From CAYSPU01 sp964432995 (GTDB taxonomy: Bacteria > Verrucomicrobiota > Verrucomicrobiia > Limisphaerales > JAHDYP01), in NCBI GenBank assembly GCA_964432995.1, contig CAYSPU010000006.1, positions 1-47,808 on the forward strand: a stretch of DNA of 47,808 nucleotides, written 5' to 3'. Below are positions 1 through 9,833 of the stretch, in pieces. The notes below the pieces were generated by a model, which was not told the origin of the DNA, made no database searches, and was given only the letters and a program-made list of their open reading frames with translations. Positions within the stretch are counted from its first letter, which is position 1; every line of letters begins with the position of its first letter. The position numbers and the translations under genes are program-made.

Positions 1-501
1 GGTGAGCAGGCCGGCTCGCTCGGTGACGTCGGTGAAGGTGCCGTCGCCGTTGTTCCGATAGAGAACGCTCTCACCATAGTTGCAGACGTAGAGATCGAGA
101 TCGCCGTCGTTGTCGTAGTCGGCCGCCGAGGCGGCCATGCCGTAGCTGTCCTCGCGGCCGGCCACCCCCGCCTTTTCGGTGACATCGGTGAAGGTGCCGT
201 CGCCGTTGTTGCGGTAGAGCGCGTTCCACAGCTTGCCTTTCAGCGCGCGTCCCCGGTTGTCGCTGATGTCCGAGTGCCAGCGGCCGTTGACGAAGTAGAT
301 GTCCGGGAACCCGTCGTTGTTGAAGTCGAACACGGCGCCGCCCGGTCCGGTGGCTTCGACGATGTTGCTCATGTCGAAATCGCCGAGACTGTGCTTGAAC
401 CCGATCCCCGCGGCCTCGGTGATGTCGGTGAACTTGGGCCAATCGGGGTCGGCGCCGAAGGCCGACGGCGTCGCCGCAAGCAGGCTCAGACCGACGGCCA
501 T
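1..501 (-). CDS. FG-GAP/VCBS repeat protein, CRTAC1-like (partial, C-terminus outside window)
   Basis: Translating the minus strand from the ATG at 501 gives a short hydrophobic leader (MAVGLSLLAATPSAFGA) followed by the pattern KFTDITEAAGIGFKH and two FG-GAP/VCBS units containing NNGDGTFTDVTE and DYDNDGDLDLYV. The Asp/Asn-rich loops are the calcium-binding signature of these seven-bladed propeller repeats. The frame stays open to the window edge, so only the N-terminal 167 codons are visible. The order (leader, 'FTDIT..AGI' block, FG-GAP units) fits the CRTAC1/ASPIC-UnbV family of exported proteins common in Planctomycetes and Verrucomicrobia. In-frame TTG codons lie just upstream, but the ATG directly precedes the hydrophobic stretch and is preferred. 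Ligand and role are unknown. Confidence 0.85.
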   Translation of the reverse strand, partial: MAVGLSLLAATPSAFGADPDWPKFTDITEAAGIGFKHSLGDFDMSNIVEATGPGGAVFDFNNDGFPDIYFVNGRWHSDISDNRGRALKGKLWNALYRNNGDGTFTDVTEKAGVAGREDSYGMAASAADYDNDGDLDLYVCNYGESVLYRNNGDGTFTDVTERAGLLT

Positions 502-866
<365 letters not shown>

Positions 867-2927
867 TCATCGAATTCCCGTTACTGCCGGGTCGGCGTTT
901 GGTGGTGGGGTGGCGTACTGGGCGCCCATGTCGATCCACTGGATGACCGTGCGGAGTTCCACGGGACTGAGGGGCGCGCCGCTGCCTGGAGGTGGCATGG
1001 GACGGATCTTTCGGGGCGGGGTGGAGGCGGGCGGCTCGGGGTGGTCCCAGGGGCGGGAAGTGTCTTCGCCGGTGAGGCGCCAGACCAAGTGGCTGGTCCG
1101 GGCGCGGCCGGGATCGACGTACCTGCCTGGCTGGGGCGGCGATTCCGGCCTCGACACCGGCCTGCGCGCCGGAATCAGCAAGGCGGCAAACGCCTTCTCG
1201 AGGTCGCGATCCGCGGAGCGATCGGCGGGCAACGGAAGCTGCAGGGGCGTGGTTCCGCCGCCGTGGCAGTCCGCGGAGGCGCAGTGCTTCTGAAGCAACG
1301 GCGCGATGTCCTCCCGGAACGAAAGCGTTCGTCGCTGGGCCGGCGGCAGTACCAACCGGTTGGAAGGGCGCCGAAGCGCCATCACGTACTCGTTTTCCGG
1401 GGTGCGTTCGGGGTCCTCGTGGCAGCCAATGCAGCCACGCGATTCCTTGGGCTTGACCCAGACCCAGCCGCAGGTTGCCAGGGCGAGGCCGCGTTCATCG
1501 AGTGTCTGCAAAAGCAGCGGGGTGTCGGCGGGAACCTCGACGTTAAAGGAGCCGTCCGGTTCGACCGGGGCCTCCCCGATCAACCGCCGGGGCACGAACG
1601 GCCACGTCTCGCCTTTCGCAGTCGCGTCTCCCGGAGCGGGCTGGGGGATGCCTTCAATGAAGCGCACGCGTTTGACGGTCCCGGTCCGAAGATGAGGTGC
1701 CATGCGGGCGTCCGCATCATAGGCGTTCAAACCGTAAAAAACACCCGTGTCAAATTTGGGGTCAACAACCGTCGAGTGGCCGTCGGGGCGTTTCCGAGCC
1801 CGGAGGACAACGGCCTGGACGTCGTGATGGTCCGGGCTGTCGAACACCGGCTCGCACCGGCCGGAATCGGCGTCAAAGCGGAACACGCCGCACGTGTCGT
1901 GGCCGTCGGCGGAACGACGCGAAACGAGGAGGCGGTTGCCCTCGAGGGGGGAAGGGTGCAGATAGAGGTGGGCGGGGTCTTGGGACAGCCGGCGGTAGGT
2001 GGTGTGCGGACGGCTCTCATGGACACCAGCGAGCTGGCCGGCCCCATCCCTATTCCCCGGCTCTGGTTCGACAAAGACCACCAGCCCGCCTTCGGTGGCG
2101 CACGGCATGTGCCGGATCCGCCCCCCCTGTCCACCACCGTAAAGCTCCATGTCCGCCCCTTCCACATGGATGCCGTAGAGGCCCACATGCCCCTCCCGCC
2201 CGCCGGGCTCGTTCGGATAACGTTCCGCCGCGTAGATGACCCGCCCGTCCCACATCTGGAAGGGATCGAAATTGCCGTTGGGATTGAAGGTAAGCCGGCG
2301 CAGTTCCGTGCCGTCGAGCTTGATGTTGTACAGACTGGAAGCCGAAGGGCCGCCCGACTCGTTCAGCGTCCGCTCCTGCCCGACGAACACGCCGGTGAAC
2401 CAGGGTTCCGGTGATTCCAGGGTGAACAACGTGGAAACGTGAATGGGACTGCGGGCGTCGATTCCTTCCGGGCTGATCGGGCGCAGCCCCTGGCCATCGA
2501 GGCCGATCTCCCAGATGCGCCAGTGAGAGCCGGATTCCTTCCGACCGGCAAAAAGCACCCGCTCCCCGTCAAAGGAGAGATTCGGGTCCGCAGCCGAATG
2601 GAACCCCTCGGCGACGACGCGCACCTGCTGGTCCGGAGAGACGACGACGATCCGGGCGCCCGCGAACCAGTCGCCGCGCACCAAGGCCCCGGGGTTCGGT
2701 GTGGTCGACGGCCCTGTTGTTGCCCGGGGCACCTGCGTCATGAGCAACGGCATCTCGAAGGCGGCGGCGGGAGCCAGTTCCGCCAAGGCGAACACCAGTG
2801 AGAACACAGATCCCCGGACCGCCCACGGGCCCCACCGCGTGCGCCCCATCGGTGGAGTCCAGGCCGCAGAACGGGCGCCCTCCGCCCAAGAACCCCCAGC
2901 CGGTTCAGGACCGAGGAACAACGTCAT
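867..2927 (-). CDS. Diheme cytochrome with hydrazine-synthase-alpha-like propeller
   Basis: This is a predicted 686-aa exported protein. After a basic N-terminus and hydrophobic segment (VFSLVFALAELAPAAAF) comes a TolB/PD40-like beta-propeller with motifs such as SFDGERVLFAGRK and NPNGNFDPFQMWDGRVIYA. The second half holds two heme c attachment motifs: CIGCH at about residues 499-503 and an expanded C-x4-CH (CASADCH) at about 549-555. The C-terminal 'LSPVELRTVIQWIDMGAQY' stretch is typical of planctomycete-type cytochrome modules. The plan resembles the middle and heme regions of hydrazine synthase alpha-like proteins, but hydrazine chemistry is not implied; a periplasmic electron-transfer role is inferred. 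The ATG at 2927 is preferred because AGGAGG sits about 6 nt upstream; the frame is open 26 codons further, but those lie in a palindromic repeat. Confidence 0.8.
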   Translation of the reverse strand: MTLFLGPEPAGGSWAEGARSAAWTPPMGRTRWGPWAVRGSVFSLVFALAELAPAAAFEMPLLMTQVPRATTGPSTTPNPGALVRGDWFAGARIVVVSPDQQVRVVAEGFHSAADPNLSFDGERVLFAGRKESGSHWRIWEIGLDGQGLRPISPEGIDARSPIHVSTLFTLESPEPWFTGVFVGQERTLNESGGPSASSLYNIKLDGTELRRLTFNPNGNFDPFQMWDGRVIYAAERYPNEPGGREGHVGLYGIHVEGADMELYGGGQGGRIRHMPCATEGGLVVFVEPEPGNRDGAGQLAGVHESRPHTTYRRLSQDPAHLYLHPSPLEGNRLLVSRRSADGHDTCGVFRFDADSGRCEPVFDSPDHHDVQAVVLRARKRPDGHSTVVDPKFDTGVFYGLNAYDADARMAPHLRTGTVKRVRFIEGIPQPAPGDATAKGETWPFVPRRLIGEAPVEPDGSFNVEVPADTPLLLQTLDERGLALATCGWVWVKPKESRGCIGCHEDPERTPENEYVMALRRPSNRLVLPPAQRRTLSFREDIAPLLQKHCASADCHGGGTTPLQLPLPADRSADRDLEKAFAALLIPARRPVSRPESPPQPGRYVDPGRARTSHLVWRLTGEDTSRPWDHPEPPASTPPRKIRPMPPPGSGAPLSPVELRTVIQWIDMGAQYATPPPNADPAVTGIR

Positions 2928-2973
2928 GTGCCTCCTATACCCGGCATATTTCACACCTTCCGGCGCGGTTTTG

Positions 2974-3024
2974 CCTGAGCCCGGAAATCTCAGGCACCAG
3001 TCCATCGTGAGATTTCCGGGCTAG
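2974..3024 (-). repeat. 51-bp palindromic element, copy A
   Basis: The arms AGCCCGGAAATCTCA and TGAGATTTCCGGGCT can form a long hairpin. The reverse complement matches 11850-11900 at 46 of 51 positions. The element supplies the TAG stop codon of the RidA-family gene and lies in the leader of the cytochrome gene. Confidence 0.8.
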
Positions 3025-3632
3025 CGGACCATGATGGCCAGGGCTTCGATCTCGACCAGCAGATCGCTGCGGCAAATCCGCGCCTGGATCCCCGTGCTCG
3101 CCGGGAACGGATCGAGCCCCAACGCACTGAAGAACTCGTTGCGCACCGCGTTGAACTCGGCGTAGTCCCGTTCGATGTCGCGAATGTAGCAGGTGGTGCG
3201 GACCACATCGTGCCACGTGGCACCCTCGCTCTCGAGCAGCTTGGTGATGTTCCGGTACGTGCGCCACATCTGAGCCCGGAAATCCCCGGGATGGAGGGTC
3301 TCGCCGTTCTCTCCCACGCTGGCGGTCCCGCTGATGAGCAACTGGGTGACACCGCCAGGCAGATCCACCCGCAGCCCCCGGGTGAAAGCGCTGCCGTAGA
3401 CCGGCGCCTCGTTCAGGACGCTCGGGGCGCGGATCGCCTTCTTGCTGACCGGAGTGCGACCTTTCGGCAGCCTCTTCAGAATCCCCGCCGGGGCGCTCTC
3501 GCACGGCGGCAGGCCCAAGGCACGACGCTCCGCCTTCTCGGCTTCAGTATAGGTCACCGGCACTTCCACCCCGCTGCTGACCACGGGAACGATTTCTTCG
3601 ATACGCGAGGGACACGACAATGGGTTATTCAT
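3021..3632 (-). CDS. RidA/YjgF/UK114 family protein with N-terminal extension
   Basis: This 203-aa protein ends in the RidA signature: a conserved Arg in the PASTGIQARIC stretch, followed by DLLVEIEALAIM. The HPGDFRAQMWRTYRNITKLLE and DVVRTTCYIRDI stretches match the helices and strands of the trimeric RidA fold. Canonical RidA proteins are about 130 aa, hydrolyse reactive enamine/imine intermediates and act in the cytosol. Here roughly 75 extra N-terminal residues (VTYTEAEKAERRALGLPP and following) precede the domain. The ATG at 3632 is preferred to a GTG three codons upstream; neither has a strong ribosome binding site. Substrate is not predictable from sequence. Confidence 0.85.
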   Translation of the reverse strand: MNNPLSCPSRIEEIVPVVSSGVEVPVTYTEAEKAERRALGLPPCESAPAGILKRLPKGRTPVSKKAIRAPSVLNEAPVYGSAFTRGLRVDLPGGVTQLLISGTASVGENGETLHPGDFRAQMWRTYRNITKLLESEGATWHDVVRTTCYIRDIERDYAEFNAVRNEFFSALGLDPFPASTGIQARICRSDLLVEIEALAIMVR

Positions 3633-3639
3633 ACAGGGC

Positions 3640-4175
3640 ACAAATAGTAACGTGGTTCGGTCGGGAACTTGCGCGCGATCATCGTGGCTCCGGGGGCGGA
3701 ACTCAAACGTTTGGGGGTAGACCGGCCTTTTCCTGAGGCGAACTGGCTAATCCGCTGGGCCGATAGCGCGATTCAGCCCAAGAACCGATGGTCCACCACA
3801 GCCAAACGGCCGCCCGGACGAGGGCCCACAAGGGTAGTGGTGGGCTGTTTCGGCGGCAGCCCTTGGCGGCGCCCTCGGAGAGGTCGCCCCACCTTGGGTG
3901 CGCACGGTGCAGGGTAGGGCGCGCGCTCCGCCGCGCGCCGCCAAACGCAGTCACCGAACACTGACACCGGTCACCGTTCTTCGCGGCCCCCTCGGAGAGG
4001 TCGCCCTACCTTTCATCCGAAGTGGCATCCCAGAACGGGCAAGGGGATTCATGGAAAGACAAACAAGGGGCGGCCCGATACTGCCACCTGGTTCCGACGC
4101 TCGGCAGAACCAAGGCCAAGATATCAGGCCGCCCCGCACCCAGACCCGAACGGCAGGCTCATAACTACCGTTGAG
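3640..4175. other. Gene-free intergenic region containing short repeats
   Basis: I see no supportable gene in about 530 bp. It holds a 24-bp direct repeat (CCCTCGGAGAGGTCGCCC core) at 3872-3895 and 3988-4011 with one mismatch, immediately followed by the dispersed 37-bp repeat at 4018-4054. Confidence 0.65.
4018..4054 (-). repeat. Dispersed 37-bp repeat, copy 2
   Basis: The minus strand matches 723-759 with three mismatches. It adjoins the second copy of the 24-bp direct repeat at 3988-4011. Confidence 0.75.
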
Positions 4176-4967
<792 letters not shown>

Positions 4968-5088
4968 GTCATCAATGTAGGGGCAGGAAGGAGCGGCCCG
5001 CAACGCCACTTTGCGGAAAAGAATGGCCGTTTTGCGAACCCCCTGCCCCCGGGCTCGCCGCCCTTCGTGGCTGCTGGACATGGGACCT

Positions 5089-5141
5089 GAACGTCGAACG
5101 TCGAACATCCAACATCCAACATCCAACATCCAACTTCGAAC
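5089..5141. repeat. Heptanucleotide tandem repeat (GAACGTC/CAACATC units)
   Basis: About seven 7-bp units shift from GAACGTC to CAACATC along the tract. It lies between the pseudopilin gene and the XylR-like regulator. Reading it as coding produces a spurious N-terminal extension on the pseudopilin. Confidence 0.85.
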
Positions 5142-5231
5142 TACTGCCCCCGTTCGACGTTCGTTCCATACGGGCGTGTAAGGCGGCAGTCACTGGGACG
5201 AACCCAGCCTTGAGGCGGTTTCGCGCGGCAA

Positions 5232-6428
5232 CTACTTGCGGCCGTAGCGCCTGCGGTAGCTGAGGGGCGTCATGCCCGTTTCCTGACGGAAGTAGCGGGC
5301 CACGTGTTCGCTCCCGGTATAGCCCAGCGTATTGGCGATCTGGGCCACGGGTTGGTTGGTCTCGGCCAGCATGCGAGAGAGCTGGCCCACGCGGACGCGG
5401 CGGATTTCGCTGAGGACGGAGCGCCGCAGCAGCCGCCGGAAGCGTTTCTCAAGGACGCGCCGCGAGAGACCGCACGCCCGGGCGACGTCGGGAACCGCAA
5501 TCGGTTCGCGGGCGTGGTCCCGGACGAAGCGCAGCGCCACGCCGAGCTGCGGGTCTTCCACCGCGACAGTGTCGGTGGACCTTCTGGTGACGATGTGGGT
5601 GGCGGCGACCAGGATGCGTTTGCCGGACGTGCGCTGACCGGACATCAGTTGATCCAGCACCTGTGCGCTCTCGTATCCCGCGCGCTCGAAATTCAGGGCC
5701 ACGCTCGACATCGGCGGGTCCGAAAGGTCGCAAACCAGGTCATCGTTATCGACGCCCAGGATGGCGACCTGGTCCGGGACGTGAATTCCGGCGGTTTTGC
5801 AGGCCTCGATGACCTGCTCGCCCCGGTCATCGTTGCAGGCCATGAGCCCAATGGGCTTGGGCAACGACCGGAGCCAGCCCGCCATCACGTCGCGCTCCCC
5901 CCGCCAACTGGGGTAATCCCGGTGTGGCGGCGTCGGATAAAAATGCACGATCCCCCCGGCGATGCTCAGGCGGCGACTGAAGCTCTCCCCGCGGAGAACG
6001 GACCAGGGGAAGCCTTCGATGCCGCAGTAGGCGAACTGCTGGAAATTGCAGTTCAGGAGGTGCTCGGCGGCCATCAAGCCGATCGCCTCGGAATCGGTAA
6101 TCACGTTGGCCAGACCCGGAATCTCCTGATGGCTGTGGCCTACCACCACCGCCGGCAGACCATACTCCATGACGCTCTCCAGCTTCTCCACGTCGCGCAG
6201 GATGATGCCGTCGGCGTCCAGGGTCTTGAGCTGCGGCCAGGCCTTCTCCAGCCCCCCGGGTTCCCAGTAGAACGCCCACGGCCCATGATGCCGGGCATAG
6301 TCGGCGATGCCGCGCAGCATGCTGCGGCCGGAGGAACGGGACGATTCGATGAGCAGGACCACCTTGGGGACCCGCGTTGCCGCAGGCAGCGTGCGGCGTC
6401 GGGAGCGTTCGCAAGATGGTTGGGCCAT
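5232..6428 (-). CDS. XylR-like transcriptional regulator: periplasmic-binding domain plus AraC HTH
   Basis: About 398 aa. Residues ~20-285 form a LacI/GalR-type ligand-binding domain (PKVVLLIESSRSSGRSMLRGIADYARHHGPW at the start; VAILGVDNDDLVCDLSDPPMSSV near the end). Residues ~290-395 are an AraC-type double HTH (VPDVARACGLSRRVLEKRF and IANTLGYTGSEHVARYFRQETGMTP). This architecture is that of E. coli XylR and of the many sugar regulators expanded in Verrucomicrobia. It would bind DNA in the cytosol in response to a sugar or related ligand. ATG 6428 is preferred over an upstream GTG at 6458; neither has a clear Shine-Dalgarno. A D-xylonate-type dehydratase lies 3.5 kb away, but a regulatory link is only speculation. 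Confidence 0.9.
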   Translation of the reverse strand: MAQPSCERSRRRTLPAATRVPKVVLLIESSRSSGRSMLRGIADYARHHGPWAFYWEPGGLEKAWPQLKTLDADGIILRDVEKLESVMEYGLPAVVVGHSHQEIPGLANVITDSEAIGLMAAEHLLNCNFQQFAYCGIEGFPWSVLRGESFSRRLSIAGGIVHFYPTPPHRDYPSWRGERDVMAGWLRSLPKPIGLMACNDDRGEQVIEACKTAGIHVPDQVAILGVDNDDLVCDLSDPPMSSVALNFERAGYESAQVLDQLMSGQRTSGKRILVAATHIVTRRSTDTVAVEDPQLGVALRFVRDHAREPIAVPDVARACGLSRRVLEKRFRRLLRRSVLSEIRRVRVGQLSRMLAETNQPVAQIANTLGYTGSEHVARYFRQETGMTPLSYRRRYGRK

Positions 6429-6485
6429 GGCGCAAATTGGCGGTCCCCAACCCAACACGTCAAGCGGAAAGCAGCAGCACGGATC

Positions 6486-7157
6486 TCACTTGCCTTTCGT
6501 CCGCGATTGGCTTTCGCCCAGCGCGGCCATCGAATGGAACATCAGGTAACTCAGGAAGAGAAAGACCGTGAACAGCCCGAGGAAGATGGCCGTGTGGTGA
6601 TCGGCGGGCAACCGGGCCATCCACCGAAGCAGGTCCTTGATCAACTGCAGCGGGCGGAGGAGCGCGTCCCAACTGTTCCAGCGGAGGAAGCGTCCGATGG
6701 CGACGCCGGCGGCGCCCATGACGCAGCTTGCCGCGACCACACCCCAGCCGGCCCAGGGGCCGTAATGCCGGCCGACCAGCGACTGCATCCGATGGAGCGA
6801 CAGGAAGCCCACCACCAGGCCGGTCATCGCGAACAGCAGCACGATCCCCAACTCCACCCAGACCTGCGGATCCCTCCACGGCCCCACATGAATCATGTCG
6901 GTGAAGATGTAAGGGGCGTTCGGAAAGAACAGAACCCAGAGCACGGCCCAGCCCCAGCGATCGCGCCGGCGGAGGTCGGGGCGTTCGGCCAGCAAGGCGA
7001 ACCCGAGCGGCAGCCAGGCCAGAAAGAGGTTCCACACCAGGAAACCGCCGGCGCGCCGGCCCGTCAGCAGGAAGGCGACGACCACGAGCAACACGCAGGT
7101 CAGCGAGGCAACCGCGACGGCCACCAAAGGCCGGGGATGAATTTCGTTCTCGTTCAT
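6486..7157 (-). CDS. DUF1361 family integral membrane protein
   Basis: 223 aa with several hydrophobic helices (VAVAVASLTCVLLVVVAFLL, NLFLAWLPLGFALL, WGWAVLWVLFFPNAPYI, LGIVLLFAMTGLVVGFLSL, GWGVVAASCVMGAAGVAIG, FLGLFTVFLFLSYLMF). The FFPNAPYIFTDMIH block is the hallmark of DUF1361, whose function is unknown. The ATG at 7157 starts just before the first helix. It lies between the XylR-like regulator and ispH on the same strand, separated by about 60 and 140 bp. Nothing visible assigns a substrate. Confidence 0.85.
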   Translation of the reverse strand: MNENEIHPRPLVAVAVASLTCVLLVVVAFLLTGRRAGGFLVWNLFLAWLPLGFALLAERPDLRRRDRWGWAVLWVLFFPNAPYIFTDMIHVGPWRDPQVWVELGIVLLFAMTGLVVGFLSLHRMQSLVGRHYGPWAGWGVVAASCVMGAAGVAIGRFLRWNSWDALLRPLQLIKDLLRWMARLPADHHTAIFLGLFTVFLFLSYLMFHSMAALGESQSRTKGK

Positions 7158-7297
7158 GGTTCGGTCGGTCGCAGCCAAGCAGCCGAGAGCGGGAAGGCTA
7201 CGAATTCGCTGTCGCCAGTCAAACCGAAGACACGACAGGGCATCCTCCGCAGCGCTGGCACTGGTCGAATCGTTGAGACTTGGCATGGATCCCCCCA

Positions 7298-8167
7298 TCA
7301 CGCGGCCGACACCGGCGCCCGTGCCGCCAGCCCTTTCGCCACGCGCCGCATCCATTCCTCCACCTCGTCGATGATGGTGTCCGGCGTCGACGTGCCCGCC
7401 GTCAACCCAGCGCGGTCGTCCGGCCCAAACCAGTCCGGCTGCAGATCGGAGGCCGTCTGCACGTGGTAGACCCGCGCACAGTGGCGCCGGCAGGTCGCCG
7501 CCAGCTCGCGCGTGTTGTTGCTTTCGGCACCGCCGATCACCACCACCACGTCGCAGCGCTGCGCCAGGTCCGCCGCCGCGTGCTGGCGCAGCTTCGTCGG
7601 CTGACACACGGTGTCGATGAATCGCACCTCCGCCCGCGGAAACCGGTGGCGCAGCCTGGCCACCAGTTGCCGCACCCGCTCAATCGGCTGGGTCGTTTGG
7701 GCAACCACACCAAATCGCGCGCGTTCGTTCAAGGCGTCGATGTCCGCCTCGGTCAGCACCACATCGCTCTCGACCAGGTCTTCGGTCAGGCCGAGCACCT
7801 CGACGTGCCCGCGTTTCCCGACAATCACGGGGTGAAAGCCATCGCGGACGAGCTGCGCCACGGCCCGGTGGACGGAGGCCACCAGCGGGCAAGTGGCTTC
7901 CCGCACCGTATGGCCCCGGGCCCGGAGTCCGGCCTTGCGCGCCTCCGAAGCCCCGTGGGCCGTGACGAGGACGTGTGGGGTGCGGACGCCCCGCGGGTCG
8001 TTGACGATCGACACGCCGGCCGCCCGGAGGCGGGCCAGCACGGTTTCGTTGTGCACCAGGTCACCGAAGATCGTCAGCGGTGCCGAGGCGGCTTGGGCCA
8101 AGGCCATTTGGATGGCATGGCGCACTCCGCAGCACATGCCCAGATGTTCCGCGCGCAGGATGATCAT
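7298..8167 (-). CDS. ispH: 4-hydroxy-3-methylbut-2-enyl diphosphate reductase (IspH/LytB family)
   Basis: 289 aa, slightly shorter than E. coli IspH (~316). IspH reduces HMBPP to IPP and DMAPP as the last step of the MEP isoprenoid pathway, using a 4Fe-4S cluster. The three cluster cysteines are present: C12 or C13 (GMCCGVRHA), C93 (EATCPLV) and C188 (DTVCQPT). Active-site residues H39 (LVHNE), H71 (TAHGAS), H121 and E123 (GHVEVLG) and the Thr pair in AQTTQ are also in place, as are the SNN and TAGTSTPD motifs. DTVCQPT differs from the usual DTICDAT. ATG 8167 begins exactly at the family N-terminus MIILRAEHLG. Confidence 0.9.
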   Translation of the reverse strand: MIILRAEHLGMCCGVRHAIQMALAQAASAPLTIFGDLVHNETVLARLRAAGVSIVNDPRGVRTPHVLVTAHGASEARKAGLRARGHTVREATCPLVASVHRAVAQLVRDGFHPVIVGKRGHVEVLGLTEDLVESDVVLTEADIDALNERARFGVVAQTTQPIERVRQLVARLRHRFPRAEVRFIDTVCQPTKLRQHAAADLAQRCDVVVVIGGAESNNTRELAATCRRHCARVYHVQTASDLQPDWFGPDDRAGLTAGTSTPDTIIDEVEEWMRRVAKGLAARAPVSAA

Positions 8168-8231
8168 ATATTGTCTTTGTAATGCAAAGCTTTCGACCAA
8201 TTGTCTGCTCCAGTGTTCCATCGCCCGAAGC

Positions 8232-8543
8232 TCATACCTCCCGTTTGGTCTGCTGCACGATCGACTCCAGCAGGCTGATATACTGGGCAAACGCCTTCCG
8301 ACCCGCGTCGGTCAACGCGAAGGTCGTCAGCGGCCGCCCCCCGTGGTAGGTCTTGGTCACCGCCACGTACCCCGCTTCCTGCAGCGCCCGCGCGTGCGCC
8401 GTGACATTGCCGTCGGTCATCTGCAGCGTGTCGCGCAACTCGGTGTACGCCAGCGCCGGACTGGCCGCGAGCATCGACATGATCGCCAGCCGGCCCTTCT
8501 CGTGGATGACACGATCGAGTTGGAGAAACGGTTCCGGATTCAC
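8232..8543 (-). CDS. Winged-helix DNA-binding regulator (MarR/ArsR-like)
   Basis: 103 aa. The sequence LDRVIHEKGRLAIMSMLAA, LRDTLQMTDGNVTAHARALQEAGYVAVTKTY, then GGRPLTTFALTDAGRKAF is a compact winged HTH of the type that pairs with small membrane proteins. The start is a GTG at 8543 whose last two bases overlap the TGA stop of the upstream gene (GTGA), implying translational coupling. The likely role is a cytosolic repressor of its own two-gene operon; the signal is unknown. Confidence 0.85.
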   Translation of the reverse strand: MNPEPFLQLDRVIHEKGRLAIMSMLAASPALAYTELRDTLQMTDGNVTAHARALQEAGYVAVTKTYHGGRPLTTFALTDAGRKAFAQYISLLESIVQQTKREV

Positions 8544-9175
8544 GCCATTGGCTTGCGGGGTTCGGTGACGAGGAGGTAGATGCCGTAGACCAGGTGAAGG
8601 CCCCCAAAGGCCGCCCCCATGACGCCGTGGCCAAGGAGTGCACCGGGCAGGCCCGGGGCCTGGCGGCACCCGGTCAGCAGAGCCAGCAGCGCGCAGCCGA
8701 GCAGCACAAAGACCCAACCCAACAAACGGATGCCCCGCGGCATGAAGAACCCCGCCGCGTGCAGCGCGCAACCGTAGAGAATCATCCAGATGGGCGGCAG
8801 CCACCAGGTGGGCATCGCCTCGCGCCCGGAAGGGAGCACGGCCAGCAGCCCGACCACGGCACCCGCCGCCAACGCCGGCACCATCGCCTGCACCACCCGC
8901 CGCGCCGGGGGCGACCAGAACGGCTCGGCATCGCGAAGTGCCTGGCGCCGCATCAGCCCGAGAGCCCCCGCCGCCGCCACCGCCGCCACCGCCATCCAGA
9001 ACCCGGCGAAGGCGCCCGTCGCATTCAGGCCCAGTAACCAGCCGACGGCCGCCGCGAGAATGCCGACGCCACCGGCCAGAAGGGAGGTCGGGGCCAGGGC
9101 ACGGCGGTAGACAGCCGTTCGTTCCATCAGGGTTCGAATCACCTCGAGGTGTTGTTGGGCCCATTGCGGATCCAT
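8540..9175 (-). CDS. Multi-pass membrane protein coupled to winged-helix regulator
   Basis: 211 aa with an N-terminal cytosolic helix (MDPQWAQQHLEVIRTLMERTAVYRR) followed by about six hydrophobic segments, including LLAGGVGILAAAVGWLLGL, FWMAVAAVAAAGALGLM, MVPALAAGAVVGLLAVL, GWVFVLLGCALLALLTG and AAFGGLHLVYGIYLLV. I recognise no named family domain. It overlaps the regulator at 8232-8543 by a GTGA stop/start, so the two are one operon. A sensory or transport role under that regulator is inferred only from the arrangement. Confidence 0.8.
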   Translation of the reverse strand: MDPQWAQQHLEVIRTLMERTAVYRRALAPTSLLAGGVGILAAAVGWLLGLNATGAFAGFWMAVAAVAAAGALGLMRRQALRDAEPFWSPPARRVVQAMVPALAAGAVVGLLAVLPSGREAMPTWWLPPIWMILYGCALHAAGFFMPRGIRLLGWVFVLLGCALLALLTGCRQAPGLPGALLGHGVMGAAFGGLHLVYGIYLLVTEPRKPMA

Positions 9176-9545
9176 GGGTTCACTTTGCCAGACAAAGACC
9201 GAATGTCAAGGACAGGAGTCGCGGGGCGGATTCTCGCGCCTTGGTTGTTCCTCTCCCTTGCCGACTCGATCGCCGGGAACCGAGGGAGGGGGAGAACAAC
9301 AAAGGCACGAAGACGCGAAGGGACGGGCCGGTCAGGCTATCCAAGACCTGATAATCGGATCCGTGGAGAACCGGCCGGCACTGATTCGCTGTTCGGCGAG
9401 CTTCCGATCGGTGTGCGGAAAAGTGGCGCCGGGCGTTCCCTGCTCTTTGATTTCCACAGAAGATCGCGAAGAACCGCAAAGGACGGGACATTGGGAATCC
9501 TCTCTTTGCGGTTCTCTGCGGGCTTCTGTAACAACCCGGGACCAG
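9176..9545. other. Intergenic region without a supportable gene
   Basis: Open frames exist but none resembles a protein. The stretch contains fragments such as CACAGAAGATCGCGAAGAACCG and a partly complementary CTCTTTGCGGTTCTCTGCGG about 45 bp later, able to form an imperfect hairpin. Confidence 0.55.
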
Positions 9546-9720
9546 GTGCGGTCGGCGTTCACCTTGATCGAGTTGCTGGTGGTGATCGCGATCATCGCGG
9601 TGCTGGCGGGTTTGTTGTTGCCGGCGTTGGGCGCGGCCAGCTAAACGAGCCAAGCGGCGGTCTGCCAGGGGAACCTCCGTCAGCTCCAGTTCGCTTGGAT
9701 CTGGAGGACACGCGCAGGCT
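9546..9720 (+). pseudogene. Decayed pseudopilin gene with in-frame stop
   Basis: A frame starting near GTG 9546 reads VRSAFTLIELLVVIAIIAV, LAGLLLPALGAAS, then TAA at 9642-9644. The same frame continues with TSQAAVCQGNLRQLQFAWI, which is the expected next helix of the pseudopilin family (compare CNSNMRQLGLAIR in the gene at 4176-4967). After that the similarity fades. This is therefore a 5' remnant of a prepilin-type secreted protein, not a working gene. Confidence 0.8.
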
Positions 9721-9789
9721 GGCGCAGCACGGTGCCGCTTGGCAAAGGGTGTTCGAGTCAAGGCAAGCAACGCTCGGCACGTCATCTGT

Positions 9790-9833
9790 CCCACCGTCCG
9801 ACCGTCGCACCGTCGCACCGTCGCACGGTCCCA
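9790..9833. repeat. 8-bp tandem repeat (ACCGTCGC units)
   Basis: Three perfect ACCGTCGC units are flanked by near-copies (ACCGTCCG, ACGGTCCC). It lies between the pseudopilin remnant and the dehydratase gene. Confidence 0.75.

Noticed and set aside
3260..3300. Third copy of the 51-bp palindrome inside the RidA gene
   Set aside because: Only AGCCCGGAAATC is shared; the second arm is absent and the bases encode conserved RidA residues.
5304..7469. 721-codon plus-strand open frame
   Set aside because: It is the antisense of the XylR/AraC regulator and DUF1361 gene; the sequence is low-complexity, rich in Gly, Arg, His and Pro, with no domain, as expected of a high-GC shadow.
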